A stretch of DNA of 64,000 nt from Zoogloea oleivorans (GTDB taxonomy: Bacteria > Pseudomonadota > Gammaproteobacteria > Burkholderiales > Rhodocyclaceae): NCBI RefSeq assembly GCF_008107625.1, contig NZ_SDKK01000008.1:1-64000 (forward strand). Reading direction: 5' to 3'. Under the pieces are notes generated by a model. That model had not been told where the DNA came from and did not search any database. It worked only from the letters and a program-made list of their open reading frames with translations. The position numbers and the translations under genes were made by a program. Shown one piece after another: positions 36,959 through 44,708 of the stretch (its first letter is position 1; the number at the start of each line of letters is the position of its first letter).

Positions 36959-37941
36959 GCCTTGTCCCTCGGTGCATGTCCGTACCCGTATCCGTAACCA
37001 TAGCCGTACCCGTAGCCATAGGAACCAGCACCAGACTGCTGGGACTTGTTCAGCAGCATCAGCCTTACCGGGCACGCATCGATCGTCGACAGCGCCTGCT
37101 TTACGGCAGCCTGCGTCGTCTTGTTCGACTCCACGACCATGACGACCTGCCCCATGTGCGTTGCGAGAACCCGCGACTCGGTCGTGACGATCAAGGGCGG
37201 GGAATCGAAAATGATGATCCGGTCGGAATACCGGTCAGCCAGCTCGCCAAGCAGGTGGTTCATCGCATCACTGGCGAGCAGTTCGGTCGCTCTCGGATGT
37301 GGAGTGCCGGCGGGCAGCAGACTGAGTTTCTCGATGTTCGTCTTGAGTAGTACATCGCCCAGTTCGATGTTGTTGGAGGTCAGAACATCCATCAGCCCTT
37401 TCCTCGGCGGAAGGCCAAGGATGTTCAGGACCGACGGCCGCGACACATCGGCATCAATCAGCAATACCGTATGGTCCAGCTCCATTGCCATGCTGATGGC
37501 AAGATTGATCGAACTGAAGCTCTTGCCTTCTCCCGGCAGAGAACTCGTCACCATGATCAAGTTGGCGTTTTTGACGGCCGATGCCCCCTTGCCCTGCACG
37601 TTGCGCAGAAGCGGACGCTTGATGATCCGGTATTCGTCACCGATCAGGGAGCGTGCGGCGTTCGGCGTCACGATGCCGACCGAGTTCAACCGGTCAAGAT
37701 CGATCTCCACGAACCTGTCGGGATTGGACGCCAGCATGGCCTTGGGAGCGGCTACCGGCTTTTCAACCGGCTGCGTTTCAACAGCCGGCTTGACAACCAC
37801 CGGTGACACATCCTCAGACGCGGGGGCAGGCACTGCAGTCAGGGGCTCGCCTTGCGGCTCTTCACGCGGGGCTACATTAGCGTTGCCACTGGCTCTCTGG
37901 AGTTGCTCGAGCCGCTCGACGGCCTTTTCAATAATGCTCAT
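36955..37941 (-). CDS. Bacterial tyrosine kinase, XrtA-associated (CpsD/CapB type)
   Basis: A 328-residue BY-kinase: Walker A in SSLPGEGKSFSS (Gly137-Ser141), Walker A' in LLIDADVSRPSV, and Walker B in DRIIIFDSPPL. The C-terminus carries seven Tyr-Gly pairs in a row, then HAPRDKA, serving as the autophosphorylated tyrosine cluster. It regulates chain length and export together with the chain-length protein encoded just upstream. Codons of the Tyr-Gly run vary, so the repeat is kept at protein level. Confidence 0.93.
   Translation of the reverse strand: MSIIEKAVERLEQLQRASGNANVAPREEPQGEPLTAVPAPASEDVSPVVVKPAVETQPVEKPVAAPKAMLASNPDRFVEIDLDRLNSVGIVTPNAARSLIGDEYRIIKRPLLRNVQGKGASAVKNANLIMVTSSLPGEGKSFSSINLAISMAMELDHTVLLIDADVSRPSVLNILGLPPRKGLMDVLTSNNIELGDVLLKTNIEKLSLLPAGTPHPRATELLASDAMNHLLGELADRYSDRIIIFDSPPLIVTTESRVLATHMGQVVMVVESNKTTQAAVKQALSTIDACPVRLMLLNKSQQSGAGSYGYGYGYGYGYGYGHAPRDKA
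36979..37020 (-). repeat. Seven Tyr-Gly codon pairs in the kinase C-terminus
   Basis: 42 bases, seven 6-base units encoding Tyr-Gly. TAT/TAC and GGC/GGG/GGT/GGA are mixed, which makes it an imperfect DNA repeat and a perfect peptide repeat. Confidence 0.9.
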
Positions 37942-37950
37942 GTTCGAACC

Positions 37951-39519
37951 TCAAGCCATCCTGGCCAGCATCAGCCAGACAGTCATTGCGCTAAACAACC
38001 CGACCAGGGCACCGACTCCTCCAAGGAACACGATTTTTCCACGACGCAGGTTCCGGAGCCGGTCGGGGTCGGCAAGCATGCTGACCGAACCGAGTACCGC
38101 CAGCCCTGTTACCTCACGCAGCACCTGCGTGTCGGAGAACGTGGGTCGAATCTGGCTGATCAGGAAACTGATCGCAGCACCGAGGAGCAGTGCAGCAAGA
38201 CCAGCTCCCGGCATCAGCAGGAGACGATTGGGTGCGGCGGGCTTGCTCGGAACGGTCGGCGGGTCGATCAGGCGGAAATCGGCAACGCCAGACGTGGCGC
38301 CCATCTCGACTGCCATCGTGGCCGATTCGCGTCGTGCAACCAGCGCATCGTAGTTGCGCTTGTTAACGTCGTAGTCACGGTTAAGCTGGGTAAACTCGGC
38401 TTCGATCTGGGGCAACATCCGCGACGACGCATTCAGCGACTGAACACGGCTCTCGTACTCGGCAACCCGCGCATGCAAAGAAGCGACATTGGCTTCGGCT
38501 TCCGCCAGTGACATCTTCAATTGCTGGAAAACCGGGTTGGCATTGGCGGAGCCCATGGCGCTACCACCACTCGGGGCTGCCTTGCGACGAGCCTTGATTT
38601 CCTGGATCTTCTGGGCTTCCAGACTTTCGATCTGCTTGCGGGCACCGACTACATCCGGATGTTGGTCGGTGAAACGCTGGAGCAAGCCATCGAGGGACTT
38701 CTTCAGGGCTTCGATACGACCATCCAGTTCCGGCACGGACACTGTAGCCAGCGTGGCACTCGACGGATTCTCGGGCAGCAGAACCGGCTCTTCACCGGTC
38801 AGTTGCCGCTTGAGGGCATCGCGAGAGTTCTCGGCCTCACGCAAGGCGAGTTTGGCCTGATTGAGTTGCTCACCCGCGTCGTTCATCTTCGAGAAGTAAT
38901 CGCGCCCGCCCGTACCCACCGTATTCAGGTTGCGCAGCTTGTATTCCTTCAGACGATTTTCGGCTTCCTCGAGCTTTTGCTCATAGGCCTTGATCTGCTC
39001 TTCGATAAACTTGCGCGCCGTGTCAGAATCCTTGCGCTTGTCGCCCAGGCCCGACTCCACAAACATCGACACCAGAGACTGAACAACGCGCTTCGCCCGT
39101 TCAGCGTCGGTATCCGTGTAAGCCAGCGTGTAGAGGTTGTCCCGGCCTGCGGCCACCCGAATCTCAAGCGATTTCGTAACGCTTGCAATAAGGGCTTCCC
39201 GTTCCTCCTTGTTCTTCACCGTCAGATCGAGATCTGCCATGCGAATCAACTTTTCGACGTTCGGGCGGCTGATCAGGGTACGGCTGAGAATGTTGATCTG
39301 TTGATCCACATTCGGCTGCACGGCCAGACCGGACATCAACGGCTTCAGAATGGACTGGGTATCCACATAGACCCGCGCCGAAGACTCGTAGCGATCAGGC
39401 AGCAAGTAGACCGTGGCAGCGGCGATCGGACCCACGATCCAGGCAGCAGCCAAGCCCCACCAGCGATAAAGCCACATGCCGCGGAGAATCACCGACAGCT
39501 GTCTTAATATGTCTTCCAT
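37951..39519 (-). CDS. Polysaccharide chain-length determinant, XrtA-associated (Wzz/PCP type)
   Basis: A 522-residue polysaccharide co-polymerase. The Wzz motif is near the N-terminus with a first helix WGLAAAWIVGPIAAATVYLL, followed by a long periplasmic coiled coil (about 170-240 and 300-400), the Pro-rich segment DPPTVPSKPAAPNR and a second helix. A third hydrophobic segment lies at the extreme C-terminus. It sets chain length and pairs with the kinase, whose gene starts 9 bases downstream. Confidence 0.93.
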   Translation of the reverse strand: MEDILRQLSVILRGMWLYRWWGLAAAWIVGPIAAATVYLLPDRYESSARVYVDTQSILKPLMSGLAVQPNVDQQINILSRTLISRPNVEKLIRMADLDLTVKNKEEREALIASVTKSLEIRVAAGRDNLYTLAYTDTDAERAKRVVQSLVSMFVESGLGDKRKDSDTARKFIEEQIKAYEQKLEEAENRLKEYKLRNLNTVGTGGRDYFSKMNDAGEQLNQAKLALREAENSRDALKRQLTGEEPVLLPENPSSATLATVSVPELDGRIEALKKSLDGLLQRFTDQHPDVVGARKQIESLEAQKIQEIKARRKAAPSGGSAMGSANANPVFQQLKMSLAEAEANVASLHARVAEYESRVQSLNASSRMLPQIEAEFTQLNRDYDVNKRNYDALVARRESATMAVEMGATSGVADFRLIDPPTVPSKPAAPNRLLLMPGAGLAALLLGAAISFLISQIRPTFSDTQVLREVTGLAVLGSVSMLADPDRLRNLRRGKIVFLGGVGALVGLFSAMTVWLMLARMA

Positions 39520-39576
39520 TAGGGAATTCCGAAAGCGTCCCCCCTGGACACCCAGGGGAGGAAATCAAGAGAGAGG

Positions 39577-40182
39577 TCAGAACCAGCTTTGCGGGATGAT
39601 GAGGACATCACCCGGCTTCACTTCGACGTTGGCAGAAACATCGCCACGCTTGATCAGGTCTCTCAGTCGAACTGAATACTGCTTGTTGCCCTCCGATGTG
39701 CGCAGCAGGGTCGCCCGATTGCCATCGGCAAAATCGGTTATGCCGCCAACCGCGATCATCACGTCAAGCAGCGACATCTGCTTCTTGAACGACAGGGTTT
39801 GCGGTTTGGCCGCCTCGCCCACCACGCGCACCTGCTCGGAGTAAGGACCCACGAAGCTCGTCACGATGACGGTCACGACCGGGTCACGGATGTACTTGGC
39901 CAGAGCCTTCTCGATTTCCCGGGCCAGCGTGGTCGCATCGCGGCCGGCAGCCGGAAGATCCTCGACGAGCGGGGTCGTGATCTTTCCATCCGGCCTGACC
40001 GGCACGGACATCGACAATTCGGGATTTCGCCAGACCACGATATTAATCGTATCCCCGGCGCCGATCAGGTAGTTGTAGTCGGAAGTCGAGGCCGTGGGCG
40101 GTGCCGGCGGATAGGTTGTCGCGCAGCCTGTCAAGCCGGCCACGGCACATGCCAACACACCCATCGCAAAGAAACGTTTCAT
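39577..40182 (-). CDS. Polysaccharide export lipoprotein, XrtA-associated (Wza/EpsE type)
   Basis: A 201-residue outer-membrane lipoprotein with lipobox LTGC (Cys20). The Poly_export domain (YLIGAGDTINIVVWRNPELS) and one SLBB segment (VRVVGEAAKPQTLSFKKQMS) are visible. It is much shorter than Wza and lacks its C-terminal barrel helix, so the beta-barrel protein at 35420 may supply the outer-membrane pore. The second ATG is preferred because AAGGGG sits 9 bases before it; the first ATG overlaps that site. Confidence 0.92.
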   Translation of the reverse strand: MKRFFAMGVLACAVAGLTGCATTYPPAPPTASTSDYNYLIGAGDTINIVVWRNPELSMSVPVRPDGKITTPLVEDLPAAGRDATTLAREIEKALAKYIRDPVVTVIVTSFVGPYSEQVRVVGEAAKPQTLSFKKQMSLLDVMIAVGGITDFADGNRATLLRTSEGNKQYSVRLRDLIKRGDVSANVEVKPGDVLIIPQSWF

Positions 40183-40277
40183 AAGGTACATCCCCTTAAA
40201 TGGCCGACATTCAGCCTTCGAATGATAACAAGCGGATATTACGGCAGCCCATTCATGAGCCCGGAGAAAAACGTCAC

Positions 40278-40295
40278 GGCGCTCTCAAAAGCGCC
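40278..40295 (-). terminator. Possible terminator after the DUF1302 gene
   Basis: GGCGCT/AGCGCC stem (40278-40283, 40290-40295) with a 6-base loop. On the minus strand it is followed after GTGAC by TTTTT. The delayed U-tract weakens the call. It lies in the 192-base gap that should also hold the promoter of the polysaccharide operon; I see no convincing -35/-10 pair there. Confidence 0.35.
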
Positions 40296-40374
40296 CATGA
40301 CTTTGCCATTGCATGGATCGACAGCTCCTCGGCCAGCAAGCGCCACAGGGCAAGAGCCCTGCCTGAGGCTGTCC

Positions 40375-41667
40375 CTAAAACGACCAGCGTGCCTCTGTGT
40401 AGATGCGATCCCGGTCGTCATAGCGACCGAACAGACCTGTGGGCTTGCCACCAAGGACATCTACACCAAAGACAAGCCGCCAACTCCGGCTAGCTGACCA
40501 GGTCACCTTTGGCCTGAACATGTAGTCGGTACGATTGAGCATGGACACAAGCAGGGCTTCAGCTTCCCAAGACCTTGTGACGGCGCTCCTGAGAAGTATG
40601 CTCGCGCCCCCTTCCGTACGATCCAGACCCGTGCCGGCATCATGATCAAAGGTCCTGCGCGCAAAATACTGCAGGTTTACTCTTCCATCACGGAACGCAG
40701 GAATGTCGACACCCACCACGTAATCCAGCGTGTCCTGATCAACGAGACCATTGGGCGCCATCAGGTTGTTGGTGTTGAACTTTCTCCCACGGCTATGCAC
40801 CACTTCGCCTTTAAGCACGAGATCGCCAAAGTCCTTGGCGAAGGTTCCTCCCAACTGTGCAATCCGCTCATGCCGCGGCTGGAACTCGTTGATCCCAACC
40901 ACATAGAAGGTCGGCGCAACATCCATACTCCGGTAATAGAAGCCTGAGAGATCCCAGCCCCCTACCAGCCTCGACAGACGTCCTCCCCAATTCGTGTTGC
41001 CCAGGGATGAATCCGGCTTGACCTCACCGCGGACGTTGGCACCCTTCGGCAAGGGATAGAACTCCGAACCCGGCTTGCCGATCTTGTCGTAGCTGGGAAC
41101 AGGAATCCACACCAGTTCCGCATGCGTATCGCCAAAGTAATACTCGGCGCGAGCAGCCCACTGGGGAATGCGAAGCTGTTCAAAATCAGGGAGGTAGAAG
41201 CTTCGAAGATCGCGAGCGGAGACAACGTCAGCAAAGAACAAACCGACCATCTCGCCCCAGACAATATGTTGGCGTCCGATTCTGACGTCAACTTCGCCAG
41301 TGGAGAAGTCAACAAAGGTTTCACGCAGATCGAACTGGTATTGCTGATCCCGGCGCACCGCATCGGGATAAAAGCCCGAATCGATCGCGAAGACCGCATC
41401 GGCATCGGCTCGCCCGGACACTTTCCACTTGAGGCTTTCGCCGCCGCCCTGCGCGGCAACTTCGGCACGGGCACGCGCCATGGACCAGTGCTCGGGACTC
41501 GCGTAGGTACGCGCCATATCAAACTGCAGATGCCCACCGGTTTTCACCGCCCCGGTGCTTGTGTCGTCGAGATCGAGATCCGCGTCGGCAGCCGTTGCTG
41601 CGCCACAGAAGGCCAGAGTAGAGAACGCGAGTGCGAACCGACCAAGCGTTGAATTAAAACTGTCCAT
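40375..41667 (-). CDS. DUF1302-like outer-membrane protein
   Basis: 430 residues with a signal peptide (ending near GAATA) and repeated amphipathic beta strands ending in ARWSF with terminal Phe. The segment VDVRIGRQHIVWGEMVGLFFADVVSARD is typical of DUF1302 or alginate-export-like barrels (IGRQ..WGE, broken here to short parts). Function unknown; in other genomes such barrels sit beside RND or ABC export modules. It begins 27 bases after the stop of the ABC ATPase gene, so the two form an operon. Confidence 0.75.
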   Translation of the reverse strand: MDSFNSTLGRFALAFSTLAFCGAATAADADLDLDDTSTGAVKTGGHLQFDMARTYASPEHWSMARARAEVAAQGGGESLKWKVSGRADADAVFAIDSGFYPDAVRRDQQYQFDLRETFVDFSTGEVDVRIGRQHIVWGEMVGLFFADVVSARDLRSFYLPDFEQLRIPQWAARAEYYFGDTHAELVWIPVPSYDKIGKPGSEFYPLPKGANVRGEVKPDSSLGNTNWGGRLSRLVGGWDLSGFYYRSMDVAPTFYVVGINEFQPRHERIAQLGGTFAKDFGDLVLKGEVVHSRGRKFNTNNLMAPNGLVDQDTLDYVVGVDIPAFRDGRVNLQYFARRTFDHDAGTGLDRTEGGASILLRSAVTRSWEAEALLVSMLNRTDYMFRPKVTWSASRSWRLVFGVDVLGGKPTGLFGRYDDRDRIYTEARWSF

Positions 41668-41694
41668 TTCTTCCTCGTGTCTTTCAAAAACCGA

Positions 41695-42441
41695 TCAAAT
41701 ATCGGGATCGTCTCCCGGCGTACGACGGTCCTGAACGAAAATCCAGGCGCCTTCACGCCGAAGACCCAGCGCCGTAATCTTTCCGTCCTCCATCCGCACG
41801 AGACGATCCGCACGATTCATGACCCTTTTATCGTGGGTCGAGAAGACAAAGGTGGTTCCGGCGTTCTGGTTGATGTCCCGCATCAGGTTCAGGATGCTTT
41901 CACCCGTCCGCCGATCGAGGTTTGCCGTGGGTTCATCGGCGAGCACGACCCGGGAATTGGTGACAAGCGCCCGCGCAATGGCTACCCGCTGACGCTGCCC
42001 CCCGGAAAGCTGGTTCGGTCGATGGCTGGCGTACTTGCTCAGACCCACCATGGACAGGTTGCGGGCAACCCTTTCCTTGCGTTCCTCCCGGGATATTTCC
42101 GGCATCTGCAAAAGCGGGTATTCGACGTTCTCCTCGGCGGACAGGACCGGAAGCAAATTGAAGGTCTGAAAAATGAAACCAATGGTTCTTGCACGTACGT
42201 CGGCAAGCTCGTCGGGTGTCTGACCCGACACATCCTTCCCTTCAATTTCAACGCGCCCCTTGCTTGGCGTATCGATGCACCCCATGATATTCAATAAAGT
42301 CGACTTGCCACTTCCGGACGGACCGGCAATCGCCATGAACACTCCCGGCTCGACCGTCAGGGACACAGACTCAAGTGCCGTGACGTACTGCTCTCCGAGT
42401 CGATATATCTTGCTCACGTCATCAATACGGATAATTGGCAT
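41695..42441 (-). CDS. ABC transporter ATP-binding protein (LolD/MacB type) without adjacent permease
   Basis: A 248-residue ATPase: Walker A GPSGSGKST (40-48), signature LSGGQRQR (145-152), Walker B LADEPTANLD (167-176). The family pattern MPIIRIDDVSKIYRLGEQYVTAL is that of MacB/LolD-type ATPases that drive FtsX-like permeases. No FtsX-like permease is encoded anywhere in the window, which is unusual. A DUF1302 barrel gene follows and a LolA-like protein gene is divergent, suggesting an envelope lipid or lipoprotein transport module. Confidence 0.88.
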   Translation of the reverse strand: MPIIRIDDVSKIYRLGEQYVTALESVSLTVEPGVFMAIAGPSGSGKSTLLNIMGCIDTPSKGRVEIEGKDVSGQTPDELADVRARTIGFIFQTFNLLPVLSAEENVEYPLLQMPEISREERKERVARNLSMVGLSKYASHRPNQLSGGQRQRVAIARALVTNSRVVLADEPTANLDRRTGESILNLMRDINQNAGTTFVFSTHDKRVMNRADRLVRMEDGKITALGLRREGAWIFVQDRRTPGDDPDI

Positions 42442-42483
42442 CGTTGCACCGATCTACGTAGTTTGCTTTCCAAGGATAACATT

Positions 42484-43272
42484 ATGAGCCTTAACTTTTG
42501 CCTTCCAAGCTCTCGCGCTCGCTTCTGCAACCTTCTGATCGCTACTGCAGCGCTGTGCTGCGGCAGCAGTCTGGTCACTGCCGATGATGCAGAAACGGCA
42601 CGTACGGTCGTATCCAAGGCGGATGAAGTGCGTTTTCCCCACGACGGATTTCAGGTGGTGATCGACATCAACTCGACCAGCCCCGGGGAGCAGCTCGACC
42701 AAAGAAAGTACAGGATCCTCTCCAAGGGTAACGAAAACACCATCGTTCAAATCCTTGAACCGGAATCGGACCGAGGCCAGGCCATGCTGATGCGCGGTCG
42801 GGACCTGTGGGTATTCATGCCCAACATTTCCCAGCCGGTCAGGCTCTCGCTGGCCCAGCGCCTGACCGGCCAGGTGGCAAACGGTGACTTGGCACGGGCC
42901 AATTTCTCCGGAGACTACGAGCCGAAAATCCTCCGCACGGAAACCATCGACGGCGAAAAAATGTACGTTCTCGAATTGTCTGCGGTAGACCGCGGCGTCA
43001 CTTACGCCAAGGTGATTTACTGGGTCAGGCAATCCAACAACTGGCCGCACAGGGCAGAGTTTTACTCTTTGTCGGATCGCTTGCTGAAGGTCTGTCGCTA
43101 TGAAAAATTCCAGAACCTCGGCGGCCGTGTCCGGCCAACCCAGCTGGTCATGGAAGACGCCCTCAAGAAAGGCGACGTTTCCGTGCTGCGCTACTCCCAG
43201 ATGACTCTGAAGGATCTTCCCGACCGGGTATTCACCAAGCAGTACATGGACAAACTCAACCGACTCGACTGA
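42484..43272 (+). CDS. Outer-membrane lipoprotein-sorting (LolA-like) protein
   Basis: 262 residues with a signal peptide (cleavage near SSLVTA). A LolA/LppX-type fold is suggested by ILEPESDRGQAMLMRGRDLWVFMPNISQPVRLS, the recurrent pattern of the 'outer membrane lipoprotein-sorting protein' family (cited here in the usual reading; key pieces are RGRDLWVFMP and YWVRQSNNWPHRAEFYS). It is likely to carry a hydrophobic cargo across the periplasm. AAGGA lies 7 bases before the ATG. It is divergent from the ATPase gene, with 42 bases between starts, and ends 3 bases from the convergent HugZ-like gene. Confidence 0.8.
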   Translation: MSLNFCLPSSRARFCNLLIATAALCCGSSLVTADDAETARTVVSKADEVRFPHDGFQVVIDINSTSPGEQLDQRKYRILSKGNENTIVQILEPESDRGQAMLMRGRDLWVFMPNISQPVRLSLAQRLTGQVANGDLARANFSGDYEPKILRTETIDGEKMYVLELSAVDRGVTYAKVIYWVRQSNNWPHRAEFYSLSDRLLKVCRYEKFQNLGGRVRPTQLVMEDALKKGDVSVLRYSQMTLKDLPDRVFTKQYMDKLNRLD

Positions 43273-43274
43273 AT

Positions 43275-43955
43275 CTAGCCCAGGTTTGGGTTGCCGGACG
43301 TGGGGGTGAAATCCCCCATGTGCCCAAGCAGAGCTTCAGCGGCTTCGCCAAGCGCAGCAAGGGTCGGGTTGACGGGATGCAGGTCGAAACGGCGAAAGAC
43401 GCCGCATATCCGCACATCCAGACCCTCGAAATCCACACCCAGCACTGACACACCGACCGGGGCCTGGCGTGCCAAATCGACCACCAGTGCCGCCTCGGCG
43501 GTACTGTCGAGGGTTTGTGCAGGAACCGATGCATCAGCCCAGCCCATTCGGGCAAACCCTCCGATATAGCGCACCCTTTCCGGCTCCATCCGGAAAAAAC
43601 GAAAGTCGCCCAGCGCCAGGTAGTCCGCGGACTCCGGGCTGTAGCGCAGGTAACGGCCGAGGGCGGCCTCATCCAGCACCACCGGTGTTACCAGTCCGAT
43701 CAGCGTGACTCTGGCCTGCTGAAGCAAGCCTCCCTCCCCGTCTGCCACCAGAAGGCTGGCACGGGCATCTGCAAGAATGTTTCGGGTATGTTCAGCCAGG
43801 CCGCTCAACAGAAACACTGGCCGGCACGCCTCGTCAGCGACATACGGAAGAAGCGTGACAAAAGGATAGCCCGGTGCGGCAACGGAGTGGGTCCCGAGAG
43901 CCCCACTCCGGCTTCGCCTGAGCAGCTTGCGCGCCTCGGCGTAGTCGACTCTCAC
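43275..43955 (-). CDS. HugZ-like heme-utilisation / pyridoxamine 5'-phosphate oxidase-fold protein
   Basis: A 226-residue protein with an N-terminal split-barrel flavin-binding-like domain (LGTHSVAAPGYPFVTLLPYV, ADARASLLVADGEG) and a C-terminal DUF2470-like domain (VGVSVLGVDFEGLDVRI). This is the arrangement of HugZ heme oxygenases, although many members have unknown function and the heme-ligand His cannot be assigned here. The start is GTG, directly after the rlmB stop. Confidence 0.75.
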   Translation of the reverse strand: MRVDYAEARKLLRRSRSGALGTHSVAAPGYPFVTLLPYVADEACRPVFLLSGLAEHTRNILADARASLLVADGEGGLLQQARVTLIGLVTPVVLDEAALGRYLRYSPESADYLALGDFRFFRMEPERVRYIGGFARMGWADASVPAQTLDSTAEAALVVDLARQAPVGVSVLGVDFEGLDVRICGVFRRFDLHPVNPTLAALGEAAEALLGHMGDFTPTSGNPNLG

Positions 43956-44708
43956 TCAGGCTTGCACAGTGCGCTGACGGCGCGCCTCAAAAAGGCACAG
44001 GCCGCTGGCAACCGAAACGTTGAGGCTTTCCACACTGCCGTACATCGGAATGCGGACCAGTTCATCACAGGTTTCACGGGTCAGGCGGCGCAGGCCGTCA
44101 CCCTCTGCACCGAGAACCCAGGCGATGGAGCCTTTCTGGTCGACGGTGTACAGCGACTTTTCTGCTTCGCCGGCAGCGCCGAGAATCCATACGCCCGCCT
44201 CCTGCATTTCCCGCAGGGCACGGGCCAGATTCGTCACGGTGACGTAAGGAACCGTATCCGCAGCGCCGCTGGCCACCTTGATGGCCGTCGCATTGAGGCC
44301 GACAGCCTTGTCTTTCGGGGCAATGACCGCGTGCGCACCCGCCGCATCGGCAACCCGCAGGCAGGCGCCCAGATTGTGGGGATCCTGGATGCCGTCGAGC
44401 ACCAGAAGCAGAGCGGGCTCGGTCAGACCGTCCAGCACGTCAGGCAGCTTCAATTCCTTGCGACGGCCGTCAATCCGGGCCACCACACCCTGGTGCCGAC
44501 GGGTACCGACCATCTTGTCGAGGCGTTCGCCCTCGGACGGAATGATGCGCATACCCAGCTGTTCGGCATGACGGAGGAGATCACGGGCACGGGCGTCGTT
44601 ACGCTGGGCGTCAGTGAAGATCTCGAAGATACCCTCGGGATCATGGCGAAGCTTGGCAAGTACGGCATGAAAACCGTAGATGAGGCGGGAACTGGCGGAA
44701 TCAGACAC
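43956..44708 (-). CDS. rlmB: 23S rRNA (guanosine-2'-O-)-methyltransferase RlmB
   Basis: A 250-residue SpoU/TrmH-family enzyme. An N-terminal substrate-binding domain starts [11 protein letters not shown], and the SPOUT knot motifs are [29 protein letters not shown] and [15 protein letters not shown]. It methylates G2251 of 23S rRNA. The start codon GTG overlaps the rnr stop region by 8 bases; rnr-rlmB order is common in proteobacteria. Confidence 0.95.
   Translation of the reverse strand: MSDSASSRLIYGFHAVLAKLRHDPEGIFEIFTDAQRNDARARDLLRHAEQLGMRIIPSEGERLDKMVGTRRHQGVVARIDGRRKELKLPDVLDGLTEPALLLVLDGIQDPHNLGACLRVADAAGAHAVIAPKDKAVGLNATAIKVASGAADTVPYVTVTNLARALREMQEAGVWILGAAGEAEKSLYTVDQKGSIAWVLGAEGDGLRRLTRETCDELVRIPMYGSVESLNVSVASGLCLFEARRQRTVQA

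Noticed and set aside
36979-37020. Phase-variable microsatellite in the kinase gene
   Set aside because: The 6-base units differ in codon use and would keep frame anyway, so slippage would not switch the gene off.
40293-40308. Sigma-54-like promoter (TGGCA...GC) upstream of the polysaccharide export gene
   Set aside because: On the minus strand the GG-to-GC distance is one base too long and the TTGC element is missing, so it does not meet the -24/-12 rule.
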